A DNA stretch of 26,277 nucleotides from Spongiibacteraceae bacterium UBA5047 (GTDB lineage Bacteria > Pseudomonadota > Gammaproteobacteria > Pseudomonadales > Spongiibacteraceae), in assembly GCA_002415025.1 (NCBI GenBank), contig DIBR01000065.1:1-26277 (forward strand), read 5' to 3'. A model generated the notes under the pieces. The model made no database searches and was not told the DNA's origin. It was given only the letters and a program-made list of their open reading frames with translations. This document shows positions 15,736-23,183 of the stretch, piece after piece (positions within the stretch are counted from its first letter, which is position 1; each line of letters starts with the position of its first letter). The position numbers were made by a program, and so were the translations under genes.

Positions 15736-16116
15736 ATGTTTAGCCATATTATGATCGGCGCCAATGACGTGCAGGAATCCAAGAAGTTTTACGATGCCGT
15801 GCTTGGAGCTATGGGCCACGAGCCGGGTGTTATGGATGAGCGCGGACGTTGTTTTTATTTTACCGCCAGTGGTGTTTTCGCCATCACCAAGCCCATTGAT
15901 GGCGAGCCTGCCAGCCACGGCAACGGCAGTACGGTCGGTTTTGCCGCCAAAACTCCGGAAGAAGCCCAGGCTTGGCACGCGGCGGGGTTGGCGAATGGCG
16001 GTACAACCTGCGAAGAGCCACCCGGCGTTCGCGAGGGTGCAATTGGTAAGCTTTTTCTTGCCTACCTGCGCGACCCGTCCGGCAATAAAATCTGCGCGCT
16101 TCATCGGGTGGCGTAA
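15736..16116 (+). CDS. VOC-family (glyoxalase-like) protein
   Basis: A 126-residue single vicinal-oxygen-chelate module pair: FSHIMIGANDVQESKKFYDAVL opens the first beta-alpha unit and AYLRDPSGNKICALH closes the second. Such small proteins include glyoxalase I, fosfomycin-resistance enzymes and many of unknown function. A ribosome site, AGGAG, precedes the ATG. It overlaps the start of the lipocalin gene by one base (TAATG), so the two are translationally coupled. It is not close to the HsaC-like extradiol dioxygenase, which is a two-domain enzyme. The substrate is unknown. Confidence 0.82.
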   Translation: MFSHIMIGANDVQESKKFYDAVLGAMGHEPGVMDERGRCFYFTASGVFAITKPIDGEPASHGNGSTVGFAAKTPEEAQAWHAAGLANGGTTCEEPPGVREGAIGKLFLAYLRDPSGNKICALHRVA

Positions 16117-16661
16117 TGAAAGGTTTCAGGCGGTCACTACGTTGCCTGCTGCCGGTATGGGTGTTGCCTGTACTGGCAGGCTGTCTGGGTATGCCAGCGG
16201 GCGTTGAGCCCGTGTCGGATTTCGATCTGACAAAGTACAGCGGCACATGGTATGAGATAGCACGTCTGGATCATTCCTTTGAGCGGGGAATGGAGCAGGT
16301 CACAGCCGAATATACTATTCAGAAAAACGGTACAGTTGCGGTTACAAATCGTGGCTTTGTTCCGGCAGAAAATAAATGGAAGGACGCTACCGGAAAGGCC
16401 AGATTTGTTGATGATCCAACGCAAGGCTATCTCAAGGTGTCATTTTTTGGACCCTTCTATGCATCTTATGTGATATTTGGCCTGGACAAAGAGAACTATG
16501 AATACGCGTTCGTATCCGGGCCCGATACATCCTATCTCTGGCTGCTGGCCAGAAAGAAGACGGTAGGCCCCGAGGTGATGGCGCGCTTTATCGAGATGTC
16601 CAAAGCGCTGGGGTTCAATACCGAAGAATTGATTCTTGTGCAGCACAATACGCCGAAATAG
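16116..16661 (+). CDS. blc: Blc-type outer-membrane lipoprotein lipocalin
   Basis: A 181-residue bacterial lipocalin. The N-terminus has basic residues, a hydrophobic stretch and the lipobox LAGC, after which an outer-membrane lipoprotein is expected. The lipocalin signature GTWYEIARLDHSFERG follows directly. The later strands include YVIFGLDKENYEYAFVSGP and the YLWLLARK segment near the third conserved region. In E. coli Blc binds lysophospholipids and is linked to membrane stress. The gene starts within the stop codon of the VOC gene. It converges with the ThuA-domain gene about 50 nt downstream. Confidence 0.88.
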   Translation: MKGFRRSLRCLLPVWVLPVLAGCLGMPAGVEPVSDFDLTKYSGTWYEIARLDHSFERGMEQVTAEYTIQKNGTVAVTNRGFVPAENKWKDATGKARFVDDPTQGYLKVSFFGPFYASYVIFGLDKENYEYAFVSGPDTSYLWLLARKKTVGPEVMARFIEMSKALGFNTEELILVQHNTPK

Positions 16662-16714
16662 GGTGTTTCAGGAGCCGGTATGCCTGATCGTCGGCTGCCC
16701 GGCTTAAAGCCCGT

Positions 16715-17596
16715 TTAAAAGCACTGCTCTTCCAAACCTGCCGCCCAGGCCAGAGCTCCTTCCAGCATTGTCTGGTGAGCCAAAAGTCGATAGGTGCGGC
16801 CTTCGTGCCCTAACGCTGAATAAAAGACACGGCCTTTGCCGTTGAGGCAGTGTGCCCAGATGATGGGGTGGTCACTGCCCATACTCAGGTCCTGGGTAAA
16901 TGCCTGTGCTTTGTAGCTGGCTTCATCCAGTGTGGCGAGCACTTTAACGGCGTGGTCACGGGGGCTTTCAGCAAAGCTGTACCATTCGTCTTCGTGCTGC
17001 CAGCGCTCATCAAAGTGCTGGCTTGCCGGGTGCTCCGGGTCTTCGGTAATGATCGTTGCGTTCTGTATCTGCGGGAACATTGGGTGGCCCACAAAATCCA
17101 CCTTGAGTAAATCGGTGTTGTACCAGTCCCAAAAACGCTTGCGTGTTCCCGCCGCGCCATGCACGCCAACAAAGCCGCCCCCGTTTTCCATGTACCGTTT
17201 GAAGGCGCTGCGTTGATCTTCGTTCCAGTTATCACCGGTGCAATTGTTGCCGAAAATGACGTCGAATTGCGCAAGCTGCTCGTCATTGAAAATGGCGCCA
17301 TTCTCGGTGTTGTAGCTTGTCCAGCCGCGTTTTAATGCAATGGCCTCTACCGAAGCCCGCGCTGCAGTAATGGCCTCATCGTGCCGAAACCCGTTGGTTT
17401 TTGAAAATATAAGCACGCGAGGGCGCGGCCCGAGATCAGCCGGCAGTTCAGGGGCAATAGTGTCGTATACCGGGTCTACGTTGCCGGTGGCGCGCCAGAT
17501 ATTCTGCGCCAGATCGCAGCCGCTCAGCACGGCGGTGAATGCCAGAATCAGAAACCCTGTTCGTCTGCCATGGCGCGGGTAGTATTGTTTCATCAT
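16715..17596 (-). CDS. ThuA-domain lipoprotein
   Basis: A 293-residue predicted lipoprotein (basic start, hydrophobic run, lipobox LSGC). The rest is a ThuA-like domain of the class I glutamine-amidotransferase-like fold: RVLIFSKTNGFRHDEAI, then GGGFVGVHGAAGT at the usual elbow position, then WAHCLNGKGRVFYSALGHE at the end. ThuA proteins are linked to disaccharide metabolism, and recent work on relatives concerns keto-sugar handling; the reaction here is unknown. Two adjacent ATGs (17596 and 17593) are possible starts. It is divergent from the large cytochrome/propeller protein across 138 bp. ThuA domains are frequently found with, or fused to, such proteins, so a shared envelope sugar-oxidation role is a reasonable inference. 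Confidence 0.82.
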   Translation of the reverse strand: MMKQYYPRHGRRTGFLILAFTAVLSGCDLAQNIWRATGNVDPVYDTIAPELPADLGPRPRVLIFSKTNGFRHDEAITAARASVEAIALKRGWTSYNTENGAIFNDEQLAQFDVIFGNNCTGDNWNEDQRSAFKRYMENGGGFVGVHGAAGTRKRFWDWYNTDLLKVDFVGHPMFPQIQNATIITEDPEHPASQHFDERWQHEDEWYSFAESPRDHAVKVLATLDEASYKAQAFTQDLSMGSDHPIIWAHCLNGKGRVFYSALGHEGRTYRLLAHQTMLEGALAWAAGLEEQCF

Positions 17597-17734
17597 AGTA
17601 ATCAGATCTGCCGTTGTTGTATGGTTTATTAGTATTCAAGGCGTAGAGCCAAACAGATTCCTTTGTGTGCGTGGCGGCAATTCGGTCTCAGCCATTGGTC
17701 GCCGACAGTGGGTTCATAATACAGGCAGTAGATA

Positions 17735-20539
17735 ATGAAAAAAGCCCTGCTAGCAACCCTGATTGTTCTCACCCTCGGTGTAGCAATCTCGTGGCTATGG
17801 TTAACGCGGGAACAGGTTCCCTTCTATAAAAGTGTAGAGACACCGCCTGCTCCGGTATTGACCCCACAGCAAGCCCTGCAGAGCTTTGAGCTGGCGCCGG
17901 GGTTTGCTATAGAGCTGGTTGCCGCCGAGCCACTGGTTGTTGATCCGGTGGCCATGAGTTGGGACGAGTCGGGACGGTTGTTTGTTGTCGAGATGCGCGG
18001 TTTTATGCCCGATGCTGACGGCAACGGAGAGGACCAGCCGGTTGGCCGGGTTGTGATGTTACTTGACGACGACGGTGATGGCGCGATGGATCGCAGCGAG
18101 GTATTTCTCGACGGTCTCGTTATGCCGCGCGCTGTGGCCGTTGTTAATGAGGGCTTACTGGTCGCAGAGCCACCGGTGTTGTGGCTCTGCCCTGATATAC
18201 AGGGCAAGGTGCGTTGCGACAACAAACGCAAGGTCGCCAACTATGCGACTAACCACGACCAGGTCAGTATGGAGCACCTGGAAAACGGTTTGCTGCTTGC
18301 ACTGGACAACTGGATCTACAACGCCAAATCGGATCGTCGATTTCGTTTTCTGGGGGGTGAACTGGTTGATGAGAAAACGCTGAGCCGCGGTCAATGGGGT
18401 ATTAGTCAGGACAACAGTGGCCGCTTGTACTACAACACCAATTCGAATTTTTTGAGCGGTGACTATTTTCCGGCAAGCGACCAACATGGTCTTTCAAAAG
18501 GTGTGGGTGAAGCGATTGCACACAACGATGAGGTGTTCAGTACACGAGTGAATACCGGCGTAAATCGTGCCTATATCGAGGGTGTTCTGCGCGACGACGG
18601 GCGTCTTAAAGCCCCCACGGCGGTGAGCGGCCTGGCGGTGTATCGCGGCGGTCAGTTCCCGCAGGAATATCGCAATGACATCTTTGTGCCGGAACCGGCG
18701 GCGAATGCCGTGGTGCAATTGCGTACCAATGGTGATGAATTTGAAGTGCGCGCCGAGCACGTAACCTACCCGGACGAAACGTGGGGCCGCAAAGAGTTTC
18801 TCACTTCCTCTGACGAACGCTTTCGTCCGGTGGATGCCGGAATCGGCCCCGATGGCGCGCTCTACCTGATTGATATGTATCGCGGCATCATTCAGCACAA
18901 GGACTTTCTAACACCACAGTTGCGTGAACAGATTCTGGAGCGCGGTCTCGACAAGCCTCTGGGGCAGGGACGCATTTGGCGAATTGTGCATTCAGATACC
19001 CGCCGTCTCGACACGCTTCAACTGACACAGTCTGACAACGACGAGTTGATTGCGGCGCTGGCACATCCCGTCCCCTGGGTCAGGGATACCGCCCAGCGTT
19101 TGTTGGCAGTCAGACCGGGGGTAACACCGGCGCTTCAAGATTATCTGCAAGAGAATGATGATGAGCTGGCTTCAATTCATGCGCTGTGGGTTCTGGAAGC
19201 TCGAAAGGCACTGGATGCAGACTCTGTAGCACGCGTGCTGGCGAGACAAAATGCAGTTCTAGCGACACAGGCACTCAGGGCAGGCGGCGAGCTCTTGCCC
19301 GAGGTTGAATTGCTCCGGCAGCAGGCTTATGTTCAGGAAGCTGGGCATTTGCCTTTGTATATTGCCTGGCTTGCTGCGTTGGCCACACATGCCCAGTCGC
19401 CTGCTGTGCAGTTGGTGCTGGTAGATACCCTGCATATCAATTATCAGTCGGTGTATGTGCGCGAAGCGGCATTACGCGCGGCACGCGGACAAGAGTTTGC
19501 GTTGCTGCAGCAATTACTGGCGAGCGAGGCACTGCAGCCCAGCGCCGGCTGGCAGGCTGTGCTGTCTGACTTGAGTCGCAGCTTCTATCGCGGCCAGGCG
19601 GCATTATCAAAGGGTTCCGCCGCAGACGACGAAGCTGCTCACCAGTGGCTTGGTCTTGTACTGGCGCAGCGCGGCGAACATCAATGGCGACAGTTGGCGC
19701 TATTGGACGGTCTGGCCAGGGCGGCCAGTTCAGGCCTGCCGATCCTTGAGTTAGCCGTCGCCCCGACTATTTTCTCGGACAAAACCCTGACCGAAAACGA
19801 CCCGCTATGGGCGGCGCGGCTGTCTGCGCGGCGCGGATTCACCTGGCCTGGCGACGAGCTGGCGTCGGGGCTGCAACCTCTAACCGGCGAGCAAACACGC
19901 TTGTTGGCGAAGGGTAAGCATTTCTATCGACATTGCGCTGCGTGCCATGGTCCCGACGGCGACGGTGTGCCCGGTTTGGCACCGGAACTGTCGGGCTCGG
20001 TTTGGGTAACCGGCCCGGTTGAATGGCTGGCGCGAATTGTGCTGGACGGGATGAGTGGCCCGATTGACGTCAACGGCAAGACCTGGAACGGTGTGATGCC
20101 AGGACATCGGCAATTTGCCGACCTGGATGATGAAACGCTGACAGGCCTGCTTATATATTTGCGGCGTATGGGAGCCAATCGGGCGCCTGCGCCATCGCTG
20201 GATCGGGTTGCGAGCATTCGGAGCGTGCCGGCACGAACAGCGCCGTGGACTGCCAAGGCTATTCGACAGGTTCCCTATACAACGCCGCTGGACCGTTTTG
20301 CCGGTAAATACAAAATCAGCTTTATCACCTTCACTTTCAGTGTGGAGCAGGGTGAGTTGCAGGTAAGCGCGCCGATGTATGGCAGCGCGCCCCTGGAGCA
20401 GATTGACGCCAACAGTTTCAGTGTAAGCCAGGGCGGTGAAGTCTTATTGTTCAGGTTTGAAGAAGATGCACAGGGCGAAGTTAACGAGTTGGTACTGGTG
20501 CGCGGTGGTCAGGAACACCGAATCGAAAAATCGTTGTGA
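17735..20539 (+). CDS. Membrane-anchored propeller/HEAT-like/cytochrome c dehydrogenase-like protein
   Basis: A 934-residue envelope protein. Residues 1-23 form a single membrane anchor or uncleaved signal. Residues about 40-410 look like a beta-propeller of the glucose/sorbosone dehydrogenase type (SWDESGRLFVVEMRG, GPDGALYLIDMYRG). Residues about 430-700 are helical and HEAT-like. A c-type cytochrome domain then carries C734-A-A-C737-H738, with a likely methionine ligand in GVMPGH. The last 75 residues form a beta-rich domain that by eye resembles DUF3471. The first three parts match the PVC-type heme-binding proteins abundant in Planctomycetes and Verrucomicrobia. It probably oxidises a sugar or alcohol in the periplasm and passes electrons to heme. 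The ribosome site is weak. Confidence 0.78.
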   Translation: MKKALLATLIVLTLGVAISWLWLTREQVPFYKSVETPPAPVLTPQQALQSFELAPGFAIELVAAEPLVVDPVAMSWDESGRLFVVEMRGFMPDADGNGEDQPVGRVVMLLDDDGDGAMDRSEVFLDGLVMPRAVAVVNEGLLVAEPPVLWLCPDIQGKVRCDNKRKVANYATNHDQVSMEHLENGLLLALDNWIYNAKSDRRFRFLGGELVDEKTLSRGQWGISQDNSGRLYYNTNSNFLSGDYFPASDQHGLSKGVGEAIAHNDEVFSTRVNTGVNRAYIEGVLRDDGRLKAPTAVSGLAVYRGGQFPQEYRNDIFVPEPAANAVVQLRTNGDEFEVRAEHVTYPDETWGRKEFLTSSDERFRPVDAGIGPDGALYLIDMYRGIIQHKDFLTPQLREQILERGLDKPLGQGRIWRIVHSDTRRLDTLQLTQSDNDELIAALAHPVPWVRDTAQRLLAVRPGVTPALQDYLQENDDELASIHALWVLEARKALDADSVARVLARQNAVLATQALRAGGELLPEVELLRQQAYVQEAGHLPLYIAWLAALATHAQSPAVQLVLVDTLHINYQSVYVREAALRAARGQEFALLQQLLASEALQPSAGWQAVLSDLSRSFYRGQAALSKGSAADDEAAHQWLGLVLAQRGEHQWRQLALLDGLARAASSGLPILELAVAPTIFSDKTLTENDPLWAARLSARRGFTWPGDELASGLQPLTGEQTRLLAKGKHFYRHCAACHGPDGDGVPGLAPELSGSVWVTGPVEWLARIVLDGMSGPIDVNGKTWNGVMPGHRQFADLDDETLTGLLIYLRRMGANRAPAPSLDRVASIRSVPARTAPWTAKAIRQVPYTTPLDRFAGKYKISFITFTFSVEQGELQVSAPMYGSAPLEQIDANSFSVSQGGEVLLFRFEEDAQGEVNELVLVRGGQEHRIEKSL

Positions 20540-20599
20540 CAGGCAGATTCGGTGTCGCTCCCGGCAACAGGTTATGTGTAACGGGCACTGTAATGGGCG

Positions 20600-21304
20600 C
20601 TACACCAGTGTCCGAAATAACTTGTCGTACAGCAGGGTAATAGTCGCGTAGTTGCCCTGATGCATATCCTTATGGTGATTGGCGTGCTTCACCGAGATCC
20701 AGCTCAGGGTTTTGCCGGGAAAGCTGTCCATCCGGATGTGGCAGTGATTGATCACATTCAGGTTGCTGAACACCAGTATGGCTACCGCCAGCGTCGCCAG
20801 ATGAAACGGCCCCATAAACAGTCCCAGCAGTGCCGTTGAACTCATAAAGAGCGCAATGCCGATAAAGGTTTCCAGGGGGTGTACATAGAACGCATCAATA
20901 TGGGTTGGTTTGCGCGCCTGATGATGCAGCGCATGTACCTGACGGAAGTAACCCTGGCCGTGAAACAGAAAGCGGTGGGTTAAATAATAGAAGAAATCGT
21001 ACACCATCAGTATCGCGAACAAGTCCAGCAGTACCTTGCCGATAGAAACGTTGTCCAGCGTTACGATAAAAGGCACGACCAGCACAAAGAAGGCGAGGTT
21101 GGTGTACAGGCCGATCATGCGCGTTGATTTGATGACCGGTGGATATTTGCTCTTTGCCTTTTTTTCCTTGTCCTGGTCGCGGTTGATGTCGCGCATACCA
21201 TCGAAGGCCCGGATGCGGGCAACCAGCGCCTTGCCGAGAATGGATACCACAGCGAGCGTGGCGATAAGCGCCAGCGTTGCCTGCCAGTTGTAGCTAAAGT
21301 TCAT
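20600..21304 (-). CDS. Sterol desaturase / fatty acid hydroxylase superfamily protein
   Basis: A 234-residue integral membrane di-iron enzyme. The histidine clusters that bind the iron pair are present: HRFLFH, then HALHH, then a later HCH in NHCHIRMD, and HANHHKDMH near the end. Several hydrophobic segments lie before and between them, including one at the N-terminus. Family members hydroxylate or desaturate sterols, fatty acids, sphingolipids or carotenoids. Its position beside a steroid-type Rieske/CoA-ligase operon makes a sterol-like substrate tempting, but this is inference. It is on the same strand as the TetR gene (start 22118) and separated from it by about 145 bp containing its own palindromes. 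Confidence 0.83.
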   Translation of the reverse strand: MNFSYNWQATLALIATLAVVSILGKALVARIRAFDGMRDINRDQDKEKKAKSKYPPVIKSTRMIGLYTNLAFFVLVVPFIVTLDNVSIGKVLLDLFAILMVYDFFYYLTHRFLFHGQGYFRQVHALHHQARKPTHIDAFYVHPLETFIGIALFMSSTALLGLFMGPFHLATLAVAILVFSNLNVINHCHIRMDSFPGKTLSWISVKHANHHKDMHQGNYATITLLYDKLFRTLV

Positions 21305-21364
21305 GTGTTACCCCGGATGTCTGTTCAGGCCCATGTTGTCGGGCTTTGTCGTCTATCCGGTATA

Positions 21365-21406
21365 TAGTAAACAAATATTTACCAAAATCAACACGTGTAT
21401 TTACTA
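21365..21406. promoter_or_regulatory. Palindromic control region upstream of the sterol-desaturase-family gene
   Basis: GTAAA (21367-21371) and TTTAC (21378-21382) form an inverted repeat, and the longer half-site TAGTAAA (21365-21371) is mirrored by TTTACTA at 21400-21406. ACACGTGT (21391-21398) is a further self-palindrome. On the minus strand TTGATT lies 18-19 nt before CTATATA, a weak promoter that would contain the first palindrome in its spacer. An operator is likely, but the regulator is unknown. Confidence 0.4.
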
Positions 21407-21449
21407 ATTGTGCTGACATGCAGGAAGCCCTGTCGTGGCTCCAGCGGCT

Positions 21450-22118
21450 TCAGGTTTTATCTGATGGCTCCGCGTCGCCCGGACTGCTGAACACCATCGC
21501 CAGCAAATAGTCGATAAACGCTTGTTTGTTGGAGTGGTTAAGCGGGTGTATGCCAGCGGCATTTTTACCGGTTACCAGCGCCAGCGACCGATCCATCAAT
21601 GGCCCGAGTGCAACGAATGACACCATCACGCTGGCCAGAATGTCGCGCAATACGGTTTTTTGAACGCGGCGCACAACCTCCGGGTTATCAAGCGTGATGT
21701 TGAGAGCTGCCCCCGGCACAAAGTGGCGCGCCAGCCATTCCATGCGCGGCCCCTCGCTACTGCCTTCGCGCAGCAGTATCTGCCCGTAGGCGGGCACGGC
21801 AATCAGCGCATCGATAAAGCTGCTCATTAGGTAGGCGATGCGCGTCCGGTCGTCGGTGAGCGCCTGTGCATCCGGCTGGTAGTTGTCTTCAAATTGCCGG
21901 GTAAAGCGCTGCTCCACCAGTTCAACCGCTGCCTTCCACAAATTCTCCTTGTTCTTGAAGTGATACAGAATCAAGGGGCGGTCAGCGCCGCAGCGCTGGG
22001 TGATCTCGCGGAAATTGGTGCCGTCAAAACCGAGCAGGGCAAAACTCTCGATAGCGGCATCAAGAATGGCCTGGCGGGTTTCGGCTTTCTGCTGTTCGCG
22101 TTTGTTGGCAGATTCCAT
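21450..22118 (-). CDS. TetR-family transcriptional regulator
   Basis: A 222-residue regulator with an N-terminal TetR helix-turn-helix (from ETRQAILDAAIESFALLGFDGTNF through GADRPLILYHFKNKENLWKAAVE) and a helical ligand domain, which includes WLARHFVPG. Length is normal. It is divergent from the Rieske/CoA-ligase operon, and two CTGACA-N4-TGTCAG type palindromes lie between the two start codons, so it most likely represses that operon and possibly itself. In this setting a CoA-linked or ketosteroid-type intermediate is a plausible inducer. It is not obviously KstR, which I could not confirm by eye. Confidence 0.85.
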   Translation of the reverse strand: MESANKREQQKAETRQAILDAAIESFALLGFDGTNFREITQRCGADRPLILYHFKNKENLWKAAVELVEQRFTRQFEDNYQPDAQALTDDRTRIAYLMSSFIDALIAVPAYGQILLREGSSEGPRMEWLARHFVPGAALNITLDNPEVVRRVQKTVLRDILASVMVSFVALGPLMDRSLALVTGKNAAGIHPLNHSNKQAFIDYLLAMVFSSPGDAEPSDKT

Positions 22119-22128
22119 ATCAGCGCTC

Positions 22129-22146
22129 TTTGTACATTGTTACAAA
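22129..22146. promoter_or_regulatory. Inverted repeat next to the TetR start
   Basis: TTTGTA (22129-22134) and TACAAA (22141-22146) form perfect 6-bp arms around a 6-nt centre, about 10 nt upstream of the TetR start codon on the minus strand. The arm sequence differs from the CTGACA sites nearby. It may be a second regulator site or chance. Confidence 0.35.
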
Positions 22147-22153
22147 TGGTTCA

Positions 22154-22201
22154 TTGACAGTTATGTTAGCAAAAACTACTCTTGGCTGACAGTTATGTCA
22201 G
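22154..22201. promoter_or_regulatory. Twin palindromic TetR-type operators and promoter of the Rieske operon
   Basis: CTGACA-GTTA-TGTCAG (22186-22201) is a perfect palindrome. TTGACA-GTTA-TGTTAG (22154-22169) is a second copy with two changes. The two are 32 bp apart centre to centre, close to three helical turns. The first copy supplies a consensus -35 TTGACA, with TACTCT at 22177-22182 as a weak -10 after 17 nt. The second copy covers the expected transcription start. Repressor bound here would block the operon beginning at 22221. Confidence 0.65.
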
Positions 22202-22220
22202 TAAAGTTTTTGGAGGTCTT

Positions 22221-23183
22221 ATGGCCCAGCTTATCGCTCGCGAAAAACGCTTCCCCTTTCCCATCCCTTACGGCTGGTTTCACGTTGCCTTTGACAACGA
22301 TATCGCGGTCGGAGAGATCAAGCCCGCGCGCTATTTCGGGCGCGATCTGGTGCTCTGGCGCAGCGAGGCTGGCGAGCTGCACCTGCAGGATGCCTACTGC
22401 CCGCATCTGGGGGCCAATTTTGGCGCCGGTGGGGAGGTTGTGGGCGAGGGCATTAAGTGTCCCTTTCATCATTGGGTGTTTAACGGCGCGGGCAAGGTCA
22501 TCGAGATTCCCTACGCCAAGCGTCTGAACGAAAAGGCCTGTGTCAAAACCTATCCGCTGCGTGTTCGCCACGGCATTGTCATGGCCTGGTATCACCCCGA
22601 CGATGTCGAACCGCTGTACGACCTGCCATTTGTGCCCGAGCTGGACGACCCCGCGTACGTTACGCCGATCTCTACCGCCCATAGCATTAAAACCTGTATT
22701 CAGGAGATGGGGGAGAACACCGCCGACGGCGCCCACTTTATGACCGTGCACGGCCACCCGGGTGAAGCCGAGTACGGCAATTTTGAATTTCGCGACCAGT
22801 TTATGATTATGGAGAGTACTCAGACCTTTCCCAGCTCCGGCGGGCCGGTGCAGGGTACACTGAAATCAACCAGTGTGGGTTTTGGCTGGGCAGAAGTGCG
22901 CTACCAGACGCTGATTGAGGTCTGCATGCTGACCACCAATGTGCCGGTAGATGACGAAAACGTGATTCAGTATTTTCATGTGTCCTACAAAAACCCGGAG
23001 CGCGACCCGAAAATAGACCGCATCGGCGCGGCCTTTAACAAGGAGGTTAACCGCCAGCTCACCGACGACATGTTTATCTGGGAGAACAAGCGCTTTGAGC
23101 CAAACCCGCAGTTGTGTGACGGTGATGGCCCGATTGCCCGTTATCGTAAATGGGCAAAACAGTTCTATACGGAGGCGGTGTAA
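22221..23183 (+). CDS. KshA-like Rieske oxygenase, second copy
   Basis: A 320-residue Rieske terminal oxygenase. The [2Fe-2S] ligands are C60-x-H62 and C80-x2-H83. The mononuclear iron motif is N166-x2-D169-x2-H172-x4-H177, the same pattern as in the 1094-2158 protein. The two also share an IPYAKR segment and the RFEPNPQLCDGDGPI-type end, so they are paralogues or xenologues. The start at 22221 has GGAGG at 22212-22216. An in-frame TTG at 22182 would lie in the operator region. It is the first gene of an operon with an acyl-CoA ligase, whose ATG overlaps its stop. This suggests a substrate bearing an acid side chain rather than the plain ketosteroid used by canonical KshA. The reductase partner is absent. 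Confidence 0.83.
   Translation: MAQLIAREKRFPFPIPYGWFHVAFDNDIAVGEIKPARYFGRDLVLWRSEAGELHLQDAYCPHLGANFGAGGEVVGEGIKCPFHHWVFNGAGKVIEIPYAKRLNEKACVKTYPLRVRHGIVMAWYHPDDVEPLYDLPFVPELDDPAYVTPISTAHSIKTCIQEMGENTADGAHFMTVHGHPGEAEYGNFEFRDQFMIMESTQTFPSSGGPVQGTLKSTSVGFGWAEVRYQTLIEVCMLTTNVPVDDENVIQYFHVSYKNPERDPKIDRIGAAFNKEVNRQLTDDMFIWENKRFEPNPQLCDGDGPIARYRKWAKQFYTEAV

Noticed and set aside
15736..16116. VOC protein as a second steroid dioxygenase
   Set aside because: It is a single 126-residue module coupled to a lipocalin gene and lacks the two-domain build and ligand spacing of HsaC-type enzymes.
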